From: UBA2357 sp041916775
Lineage (GTDB): Bacteria > Pseudomonadota > Gammaproteobacteria > Burkholderiales > Rhodocyclaceae
Length of the DNA: 64,000 bases
NCBI GenBank assembly: GCA_041916775.1
Contig: JAYRYZ010000018.1
Span: forward strand, 1 to 64,000
Reading direction: 5' to 3'
Shown in pieces: positions 16,080-25,071 of the stretch. The translations under genes were made by a program, and so were the position numbers. Below the pieces are notes generated by a model. That model saw nothing but the letters and a program-made list of their open reading frames with translations, ran no database searches and had not been told where the DNA came from. The stretch's first letter is position 1. Every line of letters begins with the position of its first letter.

Positions 16080-18010
16080 GCCGCCCTCCTCGGCGCCGCC
16101 GCCTGGTCCACCAACTGTGCCGCCAACAGCTCCGCGATGTCCTTCACCTCCGGCCGCGGCTCGACCACACCTTCCAGCATTGCGGTGCATTGCGGGCAGC
16201 CCACCGCCACCACCGCCGCGCCGGTGGCGCGGATCTCGGCCATGCGCATGTCGGGGATGCGCTGCTTGCCCGGGATGTCGGTGATCGGCGCGCCGCCCCC
16301 GCCGCCGCAGCAACGCGAGCGGAAGCCGCTGCGCTCCATCTCCACCACCTTGATGCCGATCGCGTGGAGTGCCTTGCGCGGCGCCTCGTACTCGCCGTTG
16401 TAGCGGCCAAGGTAGCAAGGGTCGTGATAGGTCACGCCCGCCCCGCTCCAGTTGGCGAGCTTGAGCCGCCCTTGGTCGAGGAGGCGCGCGAGGTAGGTGC
16501 TGTGGTGGAACACCTCGCCGCCGACCGCGCCGAAGGCCGGGTACTCGTTCTTCAGTACATGGAAGCTGTGCGGGTCGGCGGTGACGATGGCCTTGAAGCG
16601 GTAGCGCGCGAGCACCGCGAGGTTGCGCTTCGCCAGCCGCTGGAAGCCCGCCTCGTCGCCGAGGCGGCGGGCGACGTCGCCGGAATCTGCTTCTTCCGTG
16701 CCGAGCACGGCGAAATCCACGCCGGCCGCACGCAGGAGCTTCACCAGCGCGCGCAGGGTGCGTTGGTTGCGCATGTCGAAGGCACCGTCCCCCAGCCACA
16801 GCAGCACCTCGGCGCTACCCTTGTCGGCAATCAGCGGCAGCGCGAGATCGGCTGCCCAGTGCATGCGGCTCGCCGGGTCGAAGCCGCCCGGGTTGTCGGT
16901 GGCGGCGAGGTTCTCGAGCACCTCCGCGCCCTTGTTGGGGGTGCGACCATGCTCCATGGTGAGGAAGCGGCGCATGTCGACGATGGCGTCCACATGCTCG
17001 ATCATCATCGGGCACTCCTCGACACAGGCGCGGCAGGTGGTGCACGACCACAGCGTGTCTGCATCGAGCAGCGCACGCCCTTCGCGCGCAACGATCGGCC
17101 CGCCGGGTGTGCCGGCATGCTCGCCGAGCATCCGGCCCGGGTAGGGCGAACCGGTGTAGGCGCCGTCGGTGCCGCCGGTCATGCCGAGCACCATGTCCTG
17201 GATCAGCTTCTTGGGGTTCAGGGGCTGGCCGGCGGCGAAGGCGGGACACATCGCCTCGCAGCGGCCGCACTGCACGCAGGCGTCGAAGCCCAGGCGCTGG
17301 TTCCAGGTGAAGTCCTCAGGCGTCTCGACACCGAGCTTCGCGGCGGGGTCGGCGAGGTCGAGCGGCATCAGCCCGGTGGAGCGTCCGCCGCCGAAGCGTT
17401 CGGCGCGGCGGTGGAAGGCGAGATGCAGCGCACCCGCGAAGGCGTGCTTCATCGGCCCGCCCCAGGTCATGCCGAAGAACATCTCCGCCAGCCCCCACGC
17501 GACCACCGCCGCAAGCAGGAGCGCCAGCGCCCAGCCGCCGAAACCCGCGGGCAGGATGCCGGCCGCCGGCAGGGTGACGATGAACACGCCGGAAGCGAAC
17601 GCGATCAGGCTCTTCGGCAGGCGCATCCACGGCCCGCGCGAAAGACGCGCCGGCGGATCCTGGCGGCGGGCGCGCACCCGCAGCGCGCCGAAGAACATCA
17701 CCACAGTGGCGGCGAGCAGCGCCCAGGCGAGCAGCCGGCTGTCGAGCTGCAGGCCATGCACCAGCACCATCAGCACCGCCGCGGCGACGAAGCCGCCGCC
17801 GGTGGCGACGTGGGTGTTGGCGAACACCTTGTCGCGCGCGACCACATCGTGCAGGTCGACCAGATAGCGGCGCGGCATCGCGGCGAGGCCGGCAAGGACG
17901 GGCACCGCCGCAGGCCGGCCGCGCCGCCACAGCCGCACCCGGCGCACACCGCCGACGACAGCGAGCGCGAGCGCGGCGAAGACGAGGAGGGGAAGGATGA
18001 CGGAGAGCAT
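16076..18010 (-). CDS. dgcB: Dimethylglycine catabolism iron-sulfur protein DgcB
   Basis: 644 residues. About five to six N-terminal membrane helices (residues 1-190, DUF3483-type), then two 4Fe-4S motifs (CVQCGRCEAMCP and CTTCRACVEECP) and a C-terminal pair of cysteine-rich CCG-type domains ending in RSRCCGGGGG. This is the heterodisulfide-reductase-like architecture of Pseudomonas DgcB, needed together with DgcA for N,N-dimethylglycine demethylation. It probably carries electrons from DgcA at the membrane. Its ATG overlaps the dgcA stop (18010-18012) and its stop overlaps the etfA start. AAGGAC precedes the ATG; a GTG five codons earlier is an alternative. Confidence 0.9.
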   Translation of the reverse strand: MLSVILPLLVFAALALAVVGGVRRVRLWRRGRPAAVPVLAGLAAMPRRYLVDLHDVVARDKVFANTHVATGGGFVAAAVLMVLVHGLQLDSRLLAWALLAATVVMFFGALRVRARRQDPPARLSRGPWMRLPKSLIAFASGVFIVTLPAAGILPAGFGGWALALLLAAVVAWGLAEMFFGMTWGGPMKHAFAGALHLAFHRRAERFGGGRSTGLMPLDLADPAAKLGVETPEDFTWNQRLGFDACVQCGRCEAMCPAFAAGQPLNPKKLIQDMVLGMTGGTDGAYTGSPYPGRMLGEHAGTPGGPIVAREGRALLDADTLWSCTTCRACVEECPMMIEHVDAIVDMRRFLTMEHGRTPNKGAEVLENLAATDNPGGFDPASRMHWAADLALPLIADKGSAEVLLWLGDGAFDMRNQRTLRALVKLLRAAGVDFAVLGTEEADSGDVARRLGDEAGFQRLAKRNLAVLARYRFKAIVTADPHSFHVLKNEYPAFGAVGGEVFHHSTYLARLLDQGRLKLANWSGAGVTYHDPCYLGRYNGEYEAPRKALHAIGIKVVEMERSGFRSRCCGGGGGAPITDIPGKQRIPDMRMAEIRATGAAVVAVGCPQCTAMLEGVVEPRPEVKDIAELLAAQLVDQAAAPRRAA

Positions 18011-20076
18011 CAGAAGTCCTTGCACAGCCTCAATGCATCGAGGATGGCGCCATGCACGTTGTGCTGCGACACGCAGTCGCCGATGCGGTACAGCAGGTAG
18101 CCCGACGCCGCGGCTTCGGCGAGCGCGGGCTGTGGCTGCAGCGCGAACAGCGTGGCGAGATCGATCTGCCCGCGGTTGCGCGAACCTTCCTTGAGCGCGT
18201 AGTACATGCGCTCGTCGGGGCGGGTGCCGTTCTCGATCACCACCTGGTCGACGACACGCTCTTCCTTCTGGCCGGTGTATTCGTTCTCCAGCACCGCTAC
18301 CAGCTTGTCACCCTCGCGATAGACCTTCTCCAGCGCGAGGTCGCCGGTCATGATCACCTCCTTGGGGTAGAGGCTGCGGTAGTAGGTCGGGAAGGTAGTG
18401 CCGCCGATCGCCACACCCGGCTTGATGTCGTCGGTGACGATCTCGACCTTGCTGCCCTTCTCGCTCATGTAGTCGGCGCACGACATGCCGGAGAACTCGC
18501 AGATGGTGTCGTAGATCAGCACGTTCTTCGCCGGCGCGACCTTGCCCGAGAGGATGTCCCAGGTGCTCACCACCAGGCCCTCCTCCGCCCCCCAGTGCGG
18601 GTTCTGCTCGAGGAAGGGCTGCGCGCCGGTGGCGAGCACGACCACATCCGGCTTGAGGTCGAGGATGGTCGCGACGTCCGCCGCCACACCCAGGCGCAGA
18701 TCCACCTTCAGGCGCGCAAGCTCGAGCTGGAACCAGCGCGTGATGCCCGCCATCTGGTCGCGCTGCGGCGCACGCGCGGCGAGCGTGACCTGGCCGCCGA
18801 GCGCGTCGCTCTTCTCGAACAGCGTCACGTCGTGGCCGCGTTCGGCCGACACCCGCGCGGCCTCCATGCCGGCCGGGCCGCCGCCGACGACGACGACCTT
18901 GCGCTTCGGCCCGCTGCTTTTCTCGATGATGTGCGGCAGACCGAGGTGCTCGCGCGAGGTGGCGGCGTTCTGGATGCACAGCACGTCCAGGCCCTGGTAC
19001 TGGCGGTCGATGCAGTAGTTGGCGCCGACGCACTGGCGGATCTGGTCCACCTGGCCGAGCTTGATCTTGTTCACGAAGTGCGGGTCGGCGATGTGCGCGC
19101 GGGTCATGCCCACCATGTCCACATAGCCACCTTCCAGCACGCGCTGCGCCTGGTTCGGGTCCTTGATGTTCTGCGCGTGCAGCACCGGCACCGACACCAC
19201 CTCCTTGATGCCTGCGGCGAGATGCAGGAAAGGCTCGGGCGGGAAGGTCATGTTGGGGATGACGTTCGCCAGGGTGTTGTGGGTGTCGGCACCCGAGCCG
19301 ACCACGCCGATGAAGTCGATCAGGCCGGTGTCGCTGTAGTACTTGGCGATCTCTTTCATGTCCTCGTGGCTGAGGCCGTCCGGATGGAACTCGTCGCCAC
19401 AGATGCGCAGGCCGACGACGAAGTCCGCGCCGACCTCGGCGCGCACCGCCTTGGCCACTTCCAGGCCGAAGCGCATGCGGTTCTCGAAGCTACCGCCCCA
19501 CTCGTCGGTGCGCTTGTTGACGCGCGGGCTCCAGAACTGGTCGATGAGGTGCTGGTGCACCGCGGAGAGCTCGACCCCGTCCAGCCCGCCTTCCTTGGCG
19601 CGGCGCGCAGCCTGGGCGAACTCGCCGATGATGCGCTGGATGTCCTCGATCTCGATCGTCTTGCAGGTGGCGCGGTGTACCGGCTCGCGGATGCCGGAGG
19701 GCGACAGCAGGTGCGGCCAGTTCTCGCCGTCCCAGCGCGTGCGGCGGCCCATGTGGGTGATCTGGATCATGATCTTGGCGCCATGCTTGTGCATCGCATC
19801 CGCCAGGTTCCGGAAGTGCGGGATGATCTTGTCGGTGGACAGATTCACCGACTTCCACCAACCCTGCGGGCTGTCGATCGACACGGTGGACGAGCCGCCG
19901 CAGATGCACAGGCCGATGCCGCCCTTGGCCTTCTCCTCGTAGTACTTGACGTAGCGTTCGGTGGTCATGCCGCCGTCGGTGGCGTAGACCTCGGCGTGCG
20001 CGGTGCTGAGGATGCGGTTGCGGATGGTGAGCATGCCGATCTGGATCGGCTGGAAGAGTGCGTCGAACTGGGCCAT
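18010..20076 (-). CDS. dgcA: Dimethylglycine demethylase flavoprotein DgcA
   Basis: 688 residues, trimethylamine-dehydrogenase/old-yellow-enzyme family. An N-terminal FMN-binding barrel spans about 1-370 (starting LFQPIQIGMLTIRNRI), followed by a Cys-containing Fe-S loop (CVGANYCID near 345) and a nucleotide-binding half with VVVVGGGPAGMEAA at about 395. In Pseudomonas DgcA removes a methyl group from N,N-dimethylglycine to give sarcosine. The operon position (between a DUF5943 gene and dgcB) matches the PA5396-PA5401 order. AGGAGCACGCAC precedes the ATG. Generic 2,4-dienoyl-CoA reductase is the annotation it would get without context. Confidence 0.92.
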   Translation of the reverse strand: MAQFDALFQPIQIGMLTIRNRILSTAHAEVYATDGGMTTERYVKYYEEKAKGGIGLCICGGSSTVSIDSPQGWWKSVNLSTDKIIPHFRNLADAMHKHGAKIMIQITHMGRRTRWDGENWPHLLSPSGIREPVHRATCKTIEIEDIQRIIGEFAQAARRAKEGGLDGVELSAVHQHLIDQFWSPRVNKRTDEWGGSFENRMRFGLEVAKAVRAEVGADFVVGLRICGDEFHPDGLSHEDMKEIAKYYSDTGLIDFIGVVGSGADTHNTLANVIPNMTFPPEPFLHLAAGIKEVVSVPVLHAQNIKDPNQAQRVLEGGYVDMVGMTRAHIADPHFVNKIKLGQVDQIRQCVGANYCIDRQYQGLDVLCIQNAATSREHLGLPHIIEKSSGPKRKVVVVGGGPAGMEAARVSAERGHDVTLFEKSDALGGQVTLAARAPQRDQMAGITRWFQLELARLKVDLRLGVAADVATILDLKPDVVVLATGAQPFLEQNPHWGAEEGLVVSTWDILSGKVAPAKNVLIYDTICEFSGMSCADYMSEKGSKVEIVTDDIKPGVAIGGTTFPTYYRSLYPKEVIMTGDLALEKVYREGDKLVAVLENEYTGQKEERVVDQVVIENGTRPDERMYYALKEGSRNRGQIDLATLFALQPQPALAEAAASGYLLYRIGDCVSQHNVHGAILDALRLCKDF

Positions 20077-20087
20077 GTGCGTGCTCC

Positions 20088-20618
20088 TCAGGCGATCGGG
20101 CGGGTCACGAAGATGCCATGGTCGCAGCCTTCCTCGGCGGCGCTCTGCACCTGCTCGGCGACGGTGCGGATGGGGCTGCCCGCGGCGGCGAGGATCTGGT
20201 CCATCGCGCCGGCGAACCAGCCGGTGAACATGTAATCCACCTTGCGGCCGACCTTGCCATACACATACACGAAGGCGGAGTGGTCGAGACGCACCCGGCA
20301 GGTGCCCTGGGTGACGTCGATCTCCTCAATCTTGAAGAGCCCCCAGCCGCGCTGCGACAGGCGCTTCATGTAGTGCTCGAACACCGCCGCGCCGGACAGT
20401 CCGTGCAGCGCCGCCTCCTTCTCGCACCAATGCCAGGCGGACTTGTAGCCGGCCTTGTAGAGGATCTCGGCATAGCGCTCGGCGCCGATCTCTTCCTCGA
20501 TGCCGATGTGGTTGTTCACAAAGAAGTGGCGCGGCACGTACAGCATCGGCAGCGCGTCGGTGGTCCAGACACCGGTTTCGGAATCGACTTCGATCGGCAG
20601 TTGCGGGGCGGTCTTCAT
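20088..20618 (-). CDS. DUF5943 protein of the dimethylglycine operon
   Basis: 176 residues, no signal peptide or membrane helix. It matches the small protein encoded between the dipeptidase and dgcA genes in Pseudomonas (PA5397-like), with the LYVPRHFFVNN and CRVRLDHSAFVYVYG regions. The fold is related to 4-vinyl-reductase/heme-NO-type small-molecule-binding domains; no activity is established. Eleven bases separate its stop from the dgcA start. Its constant presence in these operons suggests an accessory role in dimethylglycine use. Confidence 0.8.
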   Translation of the reverse strand: MKTAPQLPIEVDSETGVWTTDALPMLYVPRHFFVNNHIGIEEEIGAERYAEILYKAGYKSAWHWCEKEAALHGLSGAAVFEHYMKRLSQRGWGLFKIEEIDVTQGTCRVRLDHSAFVYVYGKVGRKVDYMFTGWFAGAMDQILAAAGSPIRTVAEQVQSAAEEGCDHGIFVTRPIA

Positions 20619-20650
20619 GGTGGATTGTCTCTATGGGTCTTGTGACTGCA

Positions 20651-20694
20651 CGACGCCACCCCGGGCCGGTTCCCGGCAGGGTGGGATGGCGTCG
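20651..20694 (-). promoter_or_regulatory. Hairpin between dipeptidase-like gene and DUF5943 gene
   Basis: An inverted repeat CGACGCCA ... TGGCGTCG, with a further CCC/GGG match inside, lies within the 122-base gap of an otherwise tightly packed operon. It may stabilise an mRNA end or attenuate downstream expression. No T-run. Confidence 0.45.
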
Positions 20695-20740
20695 GTTCGC
20701 TTGTGTTCAGGTGTTGCGGTGGGTGGTCAGGCGGGGGCGC

Positions 20741-21718
20741 TCATTCGCCCCACACGTCCTTCAGCACGCGCACCCAGTTCTCGCCCATGACCTTGCGCAC
20801 CACGCGCTCGGACATGCCGCGCTTCAACAGGGTCTCGGTGAGGTTGGGGAACTCGCCGACGGTCCGGATGCCGAGCGGGTTCACGATCTTGCCGAAGTTG
20901 GTGAGGCGGCGCGCATAGCCCTTGTCGTGGGTGAGCCACTCGAAGAAGTCGTGGCCATGGCCCTGGGTGAAGTCGGTGCCGATGCCGATCGCGTCCTCGC
21001 CGACGAGGTTCATCACGTACTCGATCGCCTCGGCGTAGTCGTCGATCGTGGAGTCGATGCCTTTCTTGAGGAAGGGCGCGAACATCGTCACGCCAACGAA
21101 GCCGCCGTGGTCGGCGATGAACTTCAGCTCGGCGTCCGACTTGTTGCGCGGATGCTCCTTGAGGCCGGACGGCAGGCAGTGCGAGTAGCACACCGGCTTC
21201 TTCGATTCGAGGATGACCTCCTCGGAGGTCTTGCCGCCGACGTGCGACAGGTCGCACATGATGCCGACGCGGTTCATCTCGGCGACCACCTCGCGGCCGA
21301 AGCCGGAGAGCCCGCCATCGCGCTCGTAGCAGCCGGTACCGACCAGATTCTGGGTGTTGTAGCACATCTGCACGATGCCCACGCCCAGCTTCTTGAAGAT
21401 CTCGATGTAGCCGAGCTTGTCCTCGAACGCGTGCGCATTCTGGAAGCCGAGGATGATGCCGGTCTTGCCCGCCGCCTTGGCGCGTTGGATGTCGGCGGTG
21501 GTGTGCACCGGCATCACCAGGTCCGCGTTCTCGCCGAGCAGCTTGTTCACCATCGCGATGTTGTCCATTGTCGCCTGGAAACCCTCCCAGACCGACACGG
21601 TACAGTTCGCCGCGGTGAGCCCGCCGCGGCGCATGTCCTCGAAGAGTTCACGGTTCCACTTGGCGATGATCAGGCCATCGATGACGATCGCGTCTTGGTG
21701 CAGTTCGGCAGCGTTCAT
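20741..21718 (-). CDS. M19 (renal dipeptidase) family protein of the betaine operon
   Basis: 325 residues, no signal peptide. It matches the PA5396-type M19 protein that opens the dgc operon in Pseudomonas. Canonical M19 dipeptidases bind two zincs. Here the DLSHV (H159), YSH (H180), HPRN and GTDF motifs are present, but the N-terminal DGHxD is DGLII (residues 14-18) and the bridging Glu of GxEG is Gln (GFQN, Q93). The first zinc site therefore looks lost or remodelled, and dipeptidase activity is doubtful. Start at 21718 is fixed by TGGAG seven bases ahead. First gene of the dgc operon; promoter in the region shared with the divergent gene at 21952. Confidence 0.85.
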   Translation of the reverse strand: MNAAELHQDAIVIDGLIIAKWNRELFEDMRRGGLTAANCTVSVWEGFQATMDNIAMVNKLLGENADLVMPVHTTADIQRAKAAGKTGIILGFQNAHAFEDKLGYIEIFKKLGVGIVQMCYNTQNLVGTGCYERDGGLSGFGREVVAEMNRVGIMCDLSHVGGKTSEEVILESKKPVCYSHCLPSGLKEHPRNKSDAELKFIADHGGFVGVTMFAPFLKKGIDSTIDDYAEAIEYVMNLVGEDAIGIGTDFTQGHGHDFFEWLTHDKGYARRLTNFGKIVNPLGIRTVGEFPNLTETLLKRGMSERVVRKVMGENWVRVLKDVWGE

Positions 21719-21951
21719 TCGGCACTCCAGAGAGAAAGGTTGCATGTCGCGAAGAATAGTCCGCCACCCGCGGACGGGGTCGTTTGGAAGCGACGAAGAC
21801 CATCCGGAAAACGTCATCAGCGTCGCAGACGCGACATCGCAGAAAAATTTTCGCTCCCCTGCATCCGCCAGGCCTCCGGCTGCGTTTCAGGTACAGGCCA
21901 GGCAAAAACGCCTGCCGACCGAAACGAAAACCAACGCCAAGGAGAATCATC

Positions 21952-22734
21952 ATGAACAAGCCCGCCCTGCTCCAGATCGCCCTCACCACCGCCGCCGTCT
22001 TCTGGATGGCCGCCCCCGCCCACGCCAACGGCACCCCGGGCATGGTGTGCCCGAGCGGCAGCGTCGCGCAGCGCTCGAACGCCAACGCCACGCTGCACTG
22101 TGTCAAGGAGGAGCGCACGGTGCGCGAGTCGATCTGCTCCGCGGTCACGGTGTCGGCACGCAGCGGCGCGATCGGCGCAAACGTGAACGTGGTGCAGCGC
22201 GTGCGTCGCGGCGCGCAGGACGAATGCACCGACCCGACCGGCCAGACCCGCTCCGGCGCACAGGCGGCCCTGCTGCCGGGCGAGCGTGTCGCGGACTTCC
22301 GCCGCGAGGAGCGCAGCGACGGCCGCGACATCTGGGTGAAGACGGCGCGTGTCAATGTCTTCCCGATCCCGGTCGTCGCCGCCAACAGCAGCATGCTGGT
22401 GGGCAACAACAGCCTGCCGATCAACCCGCGCCACGACCCGGCCAACGGCGTGAGCTGCCCTGGAGGCTTTGCCGGCGAATCGCGCAGCAACGGCATCAAC
22501 TGCGTGCAGGAAACCCGCCACGCCTCGAGCTGCGACATCGGCTGGACGCTGCGGGTCGACGACCTCGGCCGGCGTGAGGACAAGTGCATCGGCATCAACG
22601 GCGCCGGCAACACCGTGCCGCAGGGTGTGACCAACGTGCAGCTGCAAGTGCAGAAGAGCCAGTGGGACCTGCAGGCGCGTGCCGGCCGCGACCAGTGGGT
22701 GTTCAGCCGCTACGCCTACCCGGTCAGCCGTTGA
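21952..22734 (+). CDS. Secreted protein with duplicated four-cysteine unit
   Basis: 260 residues, no family recognised. A Sec signal peptide ends at about residue 26 (AAPAHA-NG). The mature protein has eight cysteines in two similar blocks: 33, 50, 62, 92 and 169, 184, 194, 212. Both blocks show the order CPxG, then CVxE, then a further Cys, then D/E-x-C, so it looks like an internal duplication of a disulfide-bonded unit. Probably periplasmic or extracellular. Start supported by AAGGAGAATCATC-ATG. It is followed 126 bases later by the lipoprotein gene on the same strand, so the two may be functionally related. Confidence 0.75.
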   Translation: MNKPALLQIALTTAAVFWMAAPAHANGTPGMVCPSGSVAQRSNANATLHCVKEERTVRESICSAVTVSARSGAIGANVNVVQRVRRGAQDECTDPTGQTRSGAQAALLPGERVADFRREERSDGRDIWVKTARVNVFPIPVVAANSSMLVGNNSLPINPRHDPANGVSCPGGFAGESRSNGINCVQETRHASSCDIGWTLRVDDLGRREDKCIGINGAGNTVPQGVTNVQLQVQKSQWDLQARAGRDQWVFSRYAYPVSR

Positions 22735-22860
22735 GAGCGTGCGCGCAACGCGGCAATCGGTTCGCGCAGCAGATTCATTCACAGGCTCTGAGCCGATACA
22801 CTTCCAATCCGAAGACGGGGCCGCCACAGCGGCTCCGCGCCCCCCGCCCAGGAGCCCGCC

Positions 22861-24435
22861 ATGCCAACACGTACCACCTCGCGTCGCCTTCCCGTGCTGG
22901 GTCTGGCCGTGTCGGCGCTGCTGCTCTCCGCCTGTGTCAGCAACCCCAGCCAGCGCACGCTCGCCGAGGTGCGCGAGCAGGCGAACCCTGTGGATCGCGG
23001 CGCGCGCGCGGTGACCAACTTCACCCCGGCGCTGCGCTGCATGGACGAGCTGATGTTCGATACCGGCATCCGCGACGTCACGATGATGATGGAGGGACTC
23101 ACCGACGCCACCCAGCAGGTGCCGGCCTCGGCGCGCGACATGATGACCTCGGCGATCTCCGACATGACGCGCCGCTCGCGCGCGGTGCGCCTGTCGGTGT
23201 TCGGCGACGATCAGGCGAACCTGCTCCAGTTCCTGCAGCAGGCCGAGCAGCAGTCGCCGTTTGCGGTGATCCCTCAGTACAGCCTGCGCGGCAGCATCAG
23301 CCAACTCGACGACAGCGTGGACAAGCGCAGCGCCTCGGTGGGCGCGAGCCTGATCGAGCGCCTGTTCAACGTGCGCTTCGGCAGCGAGACGCGCTTCTCG
23401 GTGCTCGGCTTCGACGCGGCGATGGTCGAAACCCAGTCGCTGACCCTGATCCCCGGGGTATCCACCAAGAACCTCACCGTCATCGCCGACCGCGACGCCA
23501 GCGCCGGCGACGGCCAGGCGCGCCTCAGCAACCCGGGGCTGGATCTGGTCTTCTCGTTTTCCGCCAGCCGCTCGGAAGGCAAGGCCCAGGCGGCGCGCAA
23601 CATGATCGAGCTCGCCGCGGTGGAGCTCACCGGCAAGCTCCTGCGCCTGCCCTACTGGCAATGCCTGGGTGCGAGCGACGACGAACCCGAGGTGGTGCGC
23701 GAGATGGAGGACTGGTTCCTCAGCCTCACGGATGCCGAGCTGGTGAGCTTTCTGCAGGAGCGCATGCGCGAGCGCCGCTACTACGACGGCCCCGCCAACG
23801 GCCAGGCGGATGCCGCCTTCGCCGAGGCGATCGCACGCTATCGCGCCGCCCTCGGCCTGCCACCCGGCGACACGGTGGATCTCGCGTTCTTCCGCAAGTT
23901 CATCACCACCAAGGTCGCACGCGGCCCGCTCGCGAGCCAACGCGTGCTCGCGCTGCAAGGCGGTGCGAACGCGCAGCCCGCGGCATCGCCCGCAACCCCC
24001 GTCCCGGCGCCGGCCGTGCCGATTACCGCAGCGAGCAGTGCCGACACGGTCCGCATCGAGCTGCGCGCCGAGCCCTCGCGCCGCCAGCGCGGCCTGGAAC
24101 TGCTGGTGAGCGCCAGCCAGCCCGGCTACCTCTACTGCTATGCGCGCGACCCGGTCGGCGGCGGCATCGTGCGCATCTACCCCAACCGCTTCGCGCGCGA
24201 TCCGCGCATCGACGGCGGCCGGCCGCTGCGCCTGCCGGACGGACAGCGCTTCGTCCTCAACCCCGCCGCCGAGTACGCCTGCCTGCACGCTCCGCGCGAG
24301 ATTTACGGCGACCTGCCGCCGCCGCTGCGCTGGGGCGACTTCGAGGAGATCCGCCTGAAATCCTTCGACGAGATCCGCAAGCACTTCGGCGAGGTCTCGG
24401 GCAGCCCCATCGGCATGCAGGTGCTGCGACCTTGA
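22861..24435 (+). CDS. Large lipoprotein with CsgG-like, peptidoglycan-binding-like and DUF4384 regions
   Basis: 524 residues. A lipoprotein signal peptide with lipobox LLSAC (C25) is clear, and residue +2 is Val, which suggests the outer membrane. Residues about 45-270 resemble the CsgG/HfaB fold (CMDELMFDTGIRDV start). Residues about 290-345 look like a peptidoglycan-binding-type repeat (FLQERMRERRYYDGPANGQ). After a Pro/Ala linker, residues about 395-520 match DUF4384 (QPGYLYCYARDPVGGGIVRIYPN). These assignments are by eye. DUF4384 is often attached to surface-sensing or effector-linked proteins. The sigma/anti-sigma pair begins 66 bases downstream on the same strand, so it may be the envelope output or input of that system. 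Confidence 0.75.
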   Translation: MPTRTTSRRLPVLGLAVSALLLSACVSNPSQRTLAEVREQANPVDRGARAVTNFTPALRCMDELMFDTGIRDVTMMMEGLTDATQQVPASARDMMTSAISDMTRRSRAVRLSVFGDDQANLLQFLQQAEQQSPFAVIPQYSLRGSISQLDDSVDKRSASVGASLIERLFNVRFGSETRFSVLGFDAAMVETQSLTLIPGVSTKNLTVIADRDASAGDGQARLSNPGLDLVFSFSASRSEGKAQAARNMIELAAVELTGKLLRLPYWQCLGASDDEPEVVREMEDWFLSLTDAELVSFLQERMRERRYYDGPANGQADAAFAEAIARYRAALGLPPGDTVDLAFFRKFITTKVARGPLASQRVLALQGGANAQPAASPATPVPAPAVPITAASSADTVRIELRAEPSRRQRGLELLVSASQPGYLYCYARDPVGGGIVRIYPNRFARDPRIDGGRPLRLPDGQRFVLNPAAEYACLHAPREIYGDLPPPLRWGDFEEIRLKSFDEIRKHFGEVSGSPIGMQVLRP

Positions 24436-24501
24436 GCACGCGGGTGGACGCCAACCGGCCGCCGCGCCACTTCGAAGCTACTTCCTGACGAGGGGTCACG
24501 C

Positions 24502-25071
24502 ATGGATCGCAACGTCGACGTCGCGGCGCTGCTCGCACGCATCAGCCTCGGCGACCGCGCCGCCTTCAAGGCGCTCTATGACGCCGCGGCCGGGCGCCTG
24601 CTCGCGGTGGCGATGCGCCTCCTCAACGACCGCGGCGCCGCCGAGGATGTGGTGCAGGAGGTCTTCGTGTCGATCTGGAACGCCTCCTCGGAAGCCGCCA
24701 ACCCGGCCCAGCGCAGCCTCGCCTGGCTGTGCGTGGTGACGCGCAACCGGGCGCTCGACGTGCTGCGCCGGCGCAAGCCCGAGACACCGCTGCACTGGAC
24801 CAACGAGGAAGGCGAGGAGGTTTTCCACGATGTCGCCGCCGACACCGCGACGCCGCTCGAACAGCTCCAGGCGGAGCAGGACAGCGGACAGCTCGGCCGC
24901 TGCCTCGAGGCGCTGGACCCGGAACCCCGCCTCGCGATCATGCTGGCCTACTGCGAGGGGCTGACCCATGTGGAGCTCGCCGAGCGGCTCAAGCGCCCGC
25001 TCGGCACCATCAAGGCCTGGACGCGCAGAAACCTGCTGCGCCTGCGCGACTGCATGGAGGCCGCAGCATGA
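24502..25071 (+). CDS. ECF-family RNA polymerase sigma factor
   Basis: 189 residues. Sigma region 2 includes GAAEDVVQEVFVSIW (about residues 48-62). Region 4 has AIMLAYCEGLTHVELAERLKRPLGTIKAW, an intact helix-turn-helix. The two are joined by an acidic linker. Type closest to RpoE/SigK (anti-sigma of RskA type). Its stop overlaps the anti-sigma start (ATGA at 25068-25071), so the two are made together. The start has GAGGGG upstream. Target genes are unknown; the neighbouring secreted protein and lipoprotein are plausible members of the regulon. Confidence 0.92.
   Translation: MDRNVDVAALLARISLGDRAAFKALYDAAAGRLLAVAMRLLNDRGAAEDVVQEVFVSIWNASSEAANPAQRSLAWLCVVTRNRALDVLRRRKPETPLHWTNEEGEEVFHDVAADTATPLEQLQAEQDSGQLGRCLEALDPEPRLAIMLAYCEGLTHVELAERLKRPLGTIKAWTRRNLLRLRDCMEAAA

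Noticed and set aside
18052..20235. Long open frame opposite dgcA
   Set aside because: Same shadow composition; dgcA is unambiguous on the other strand.
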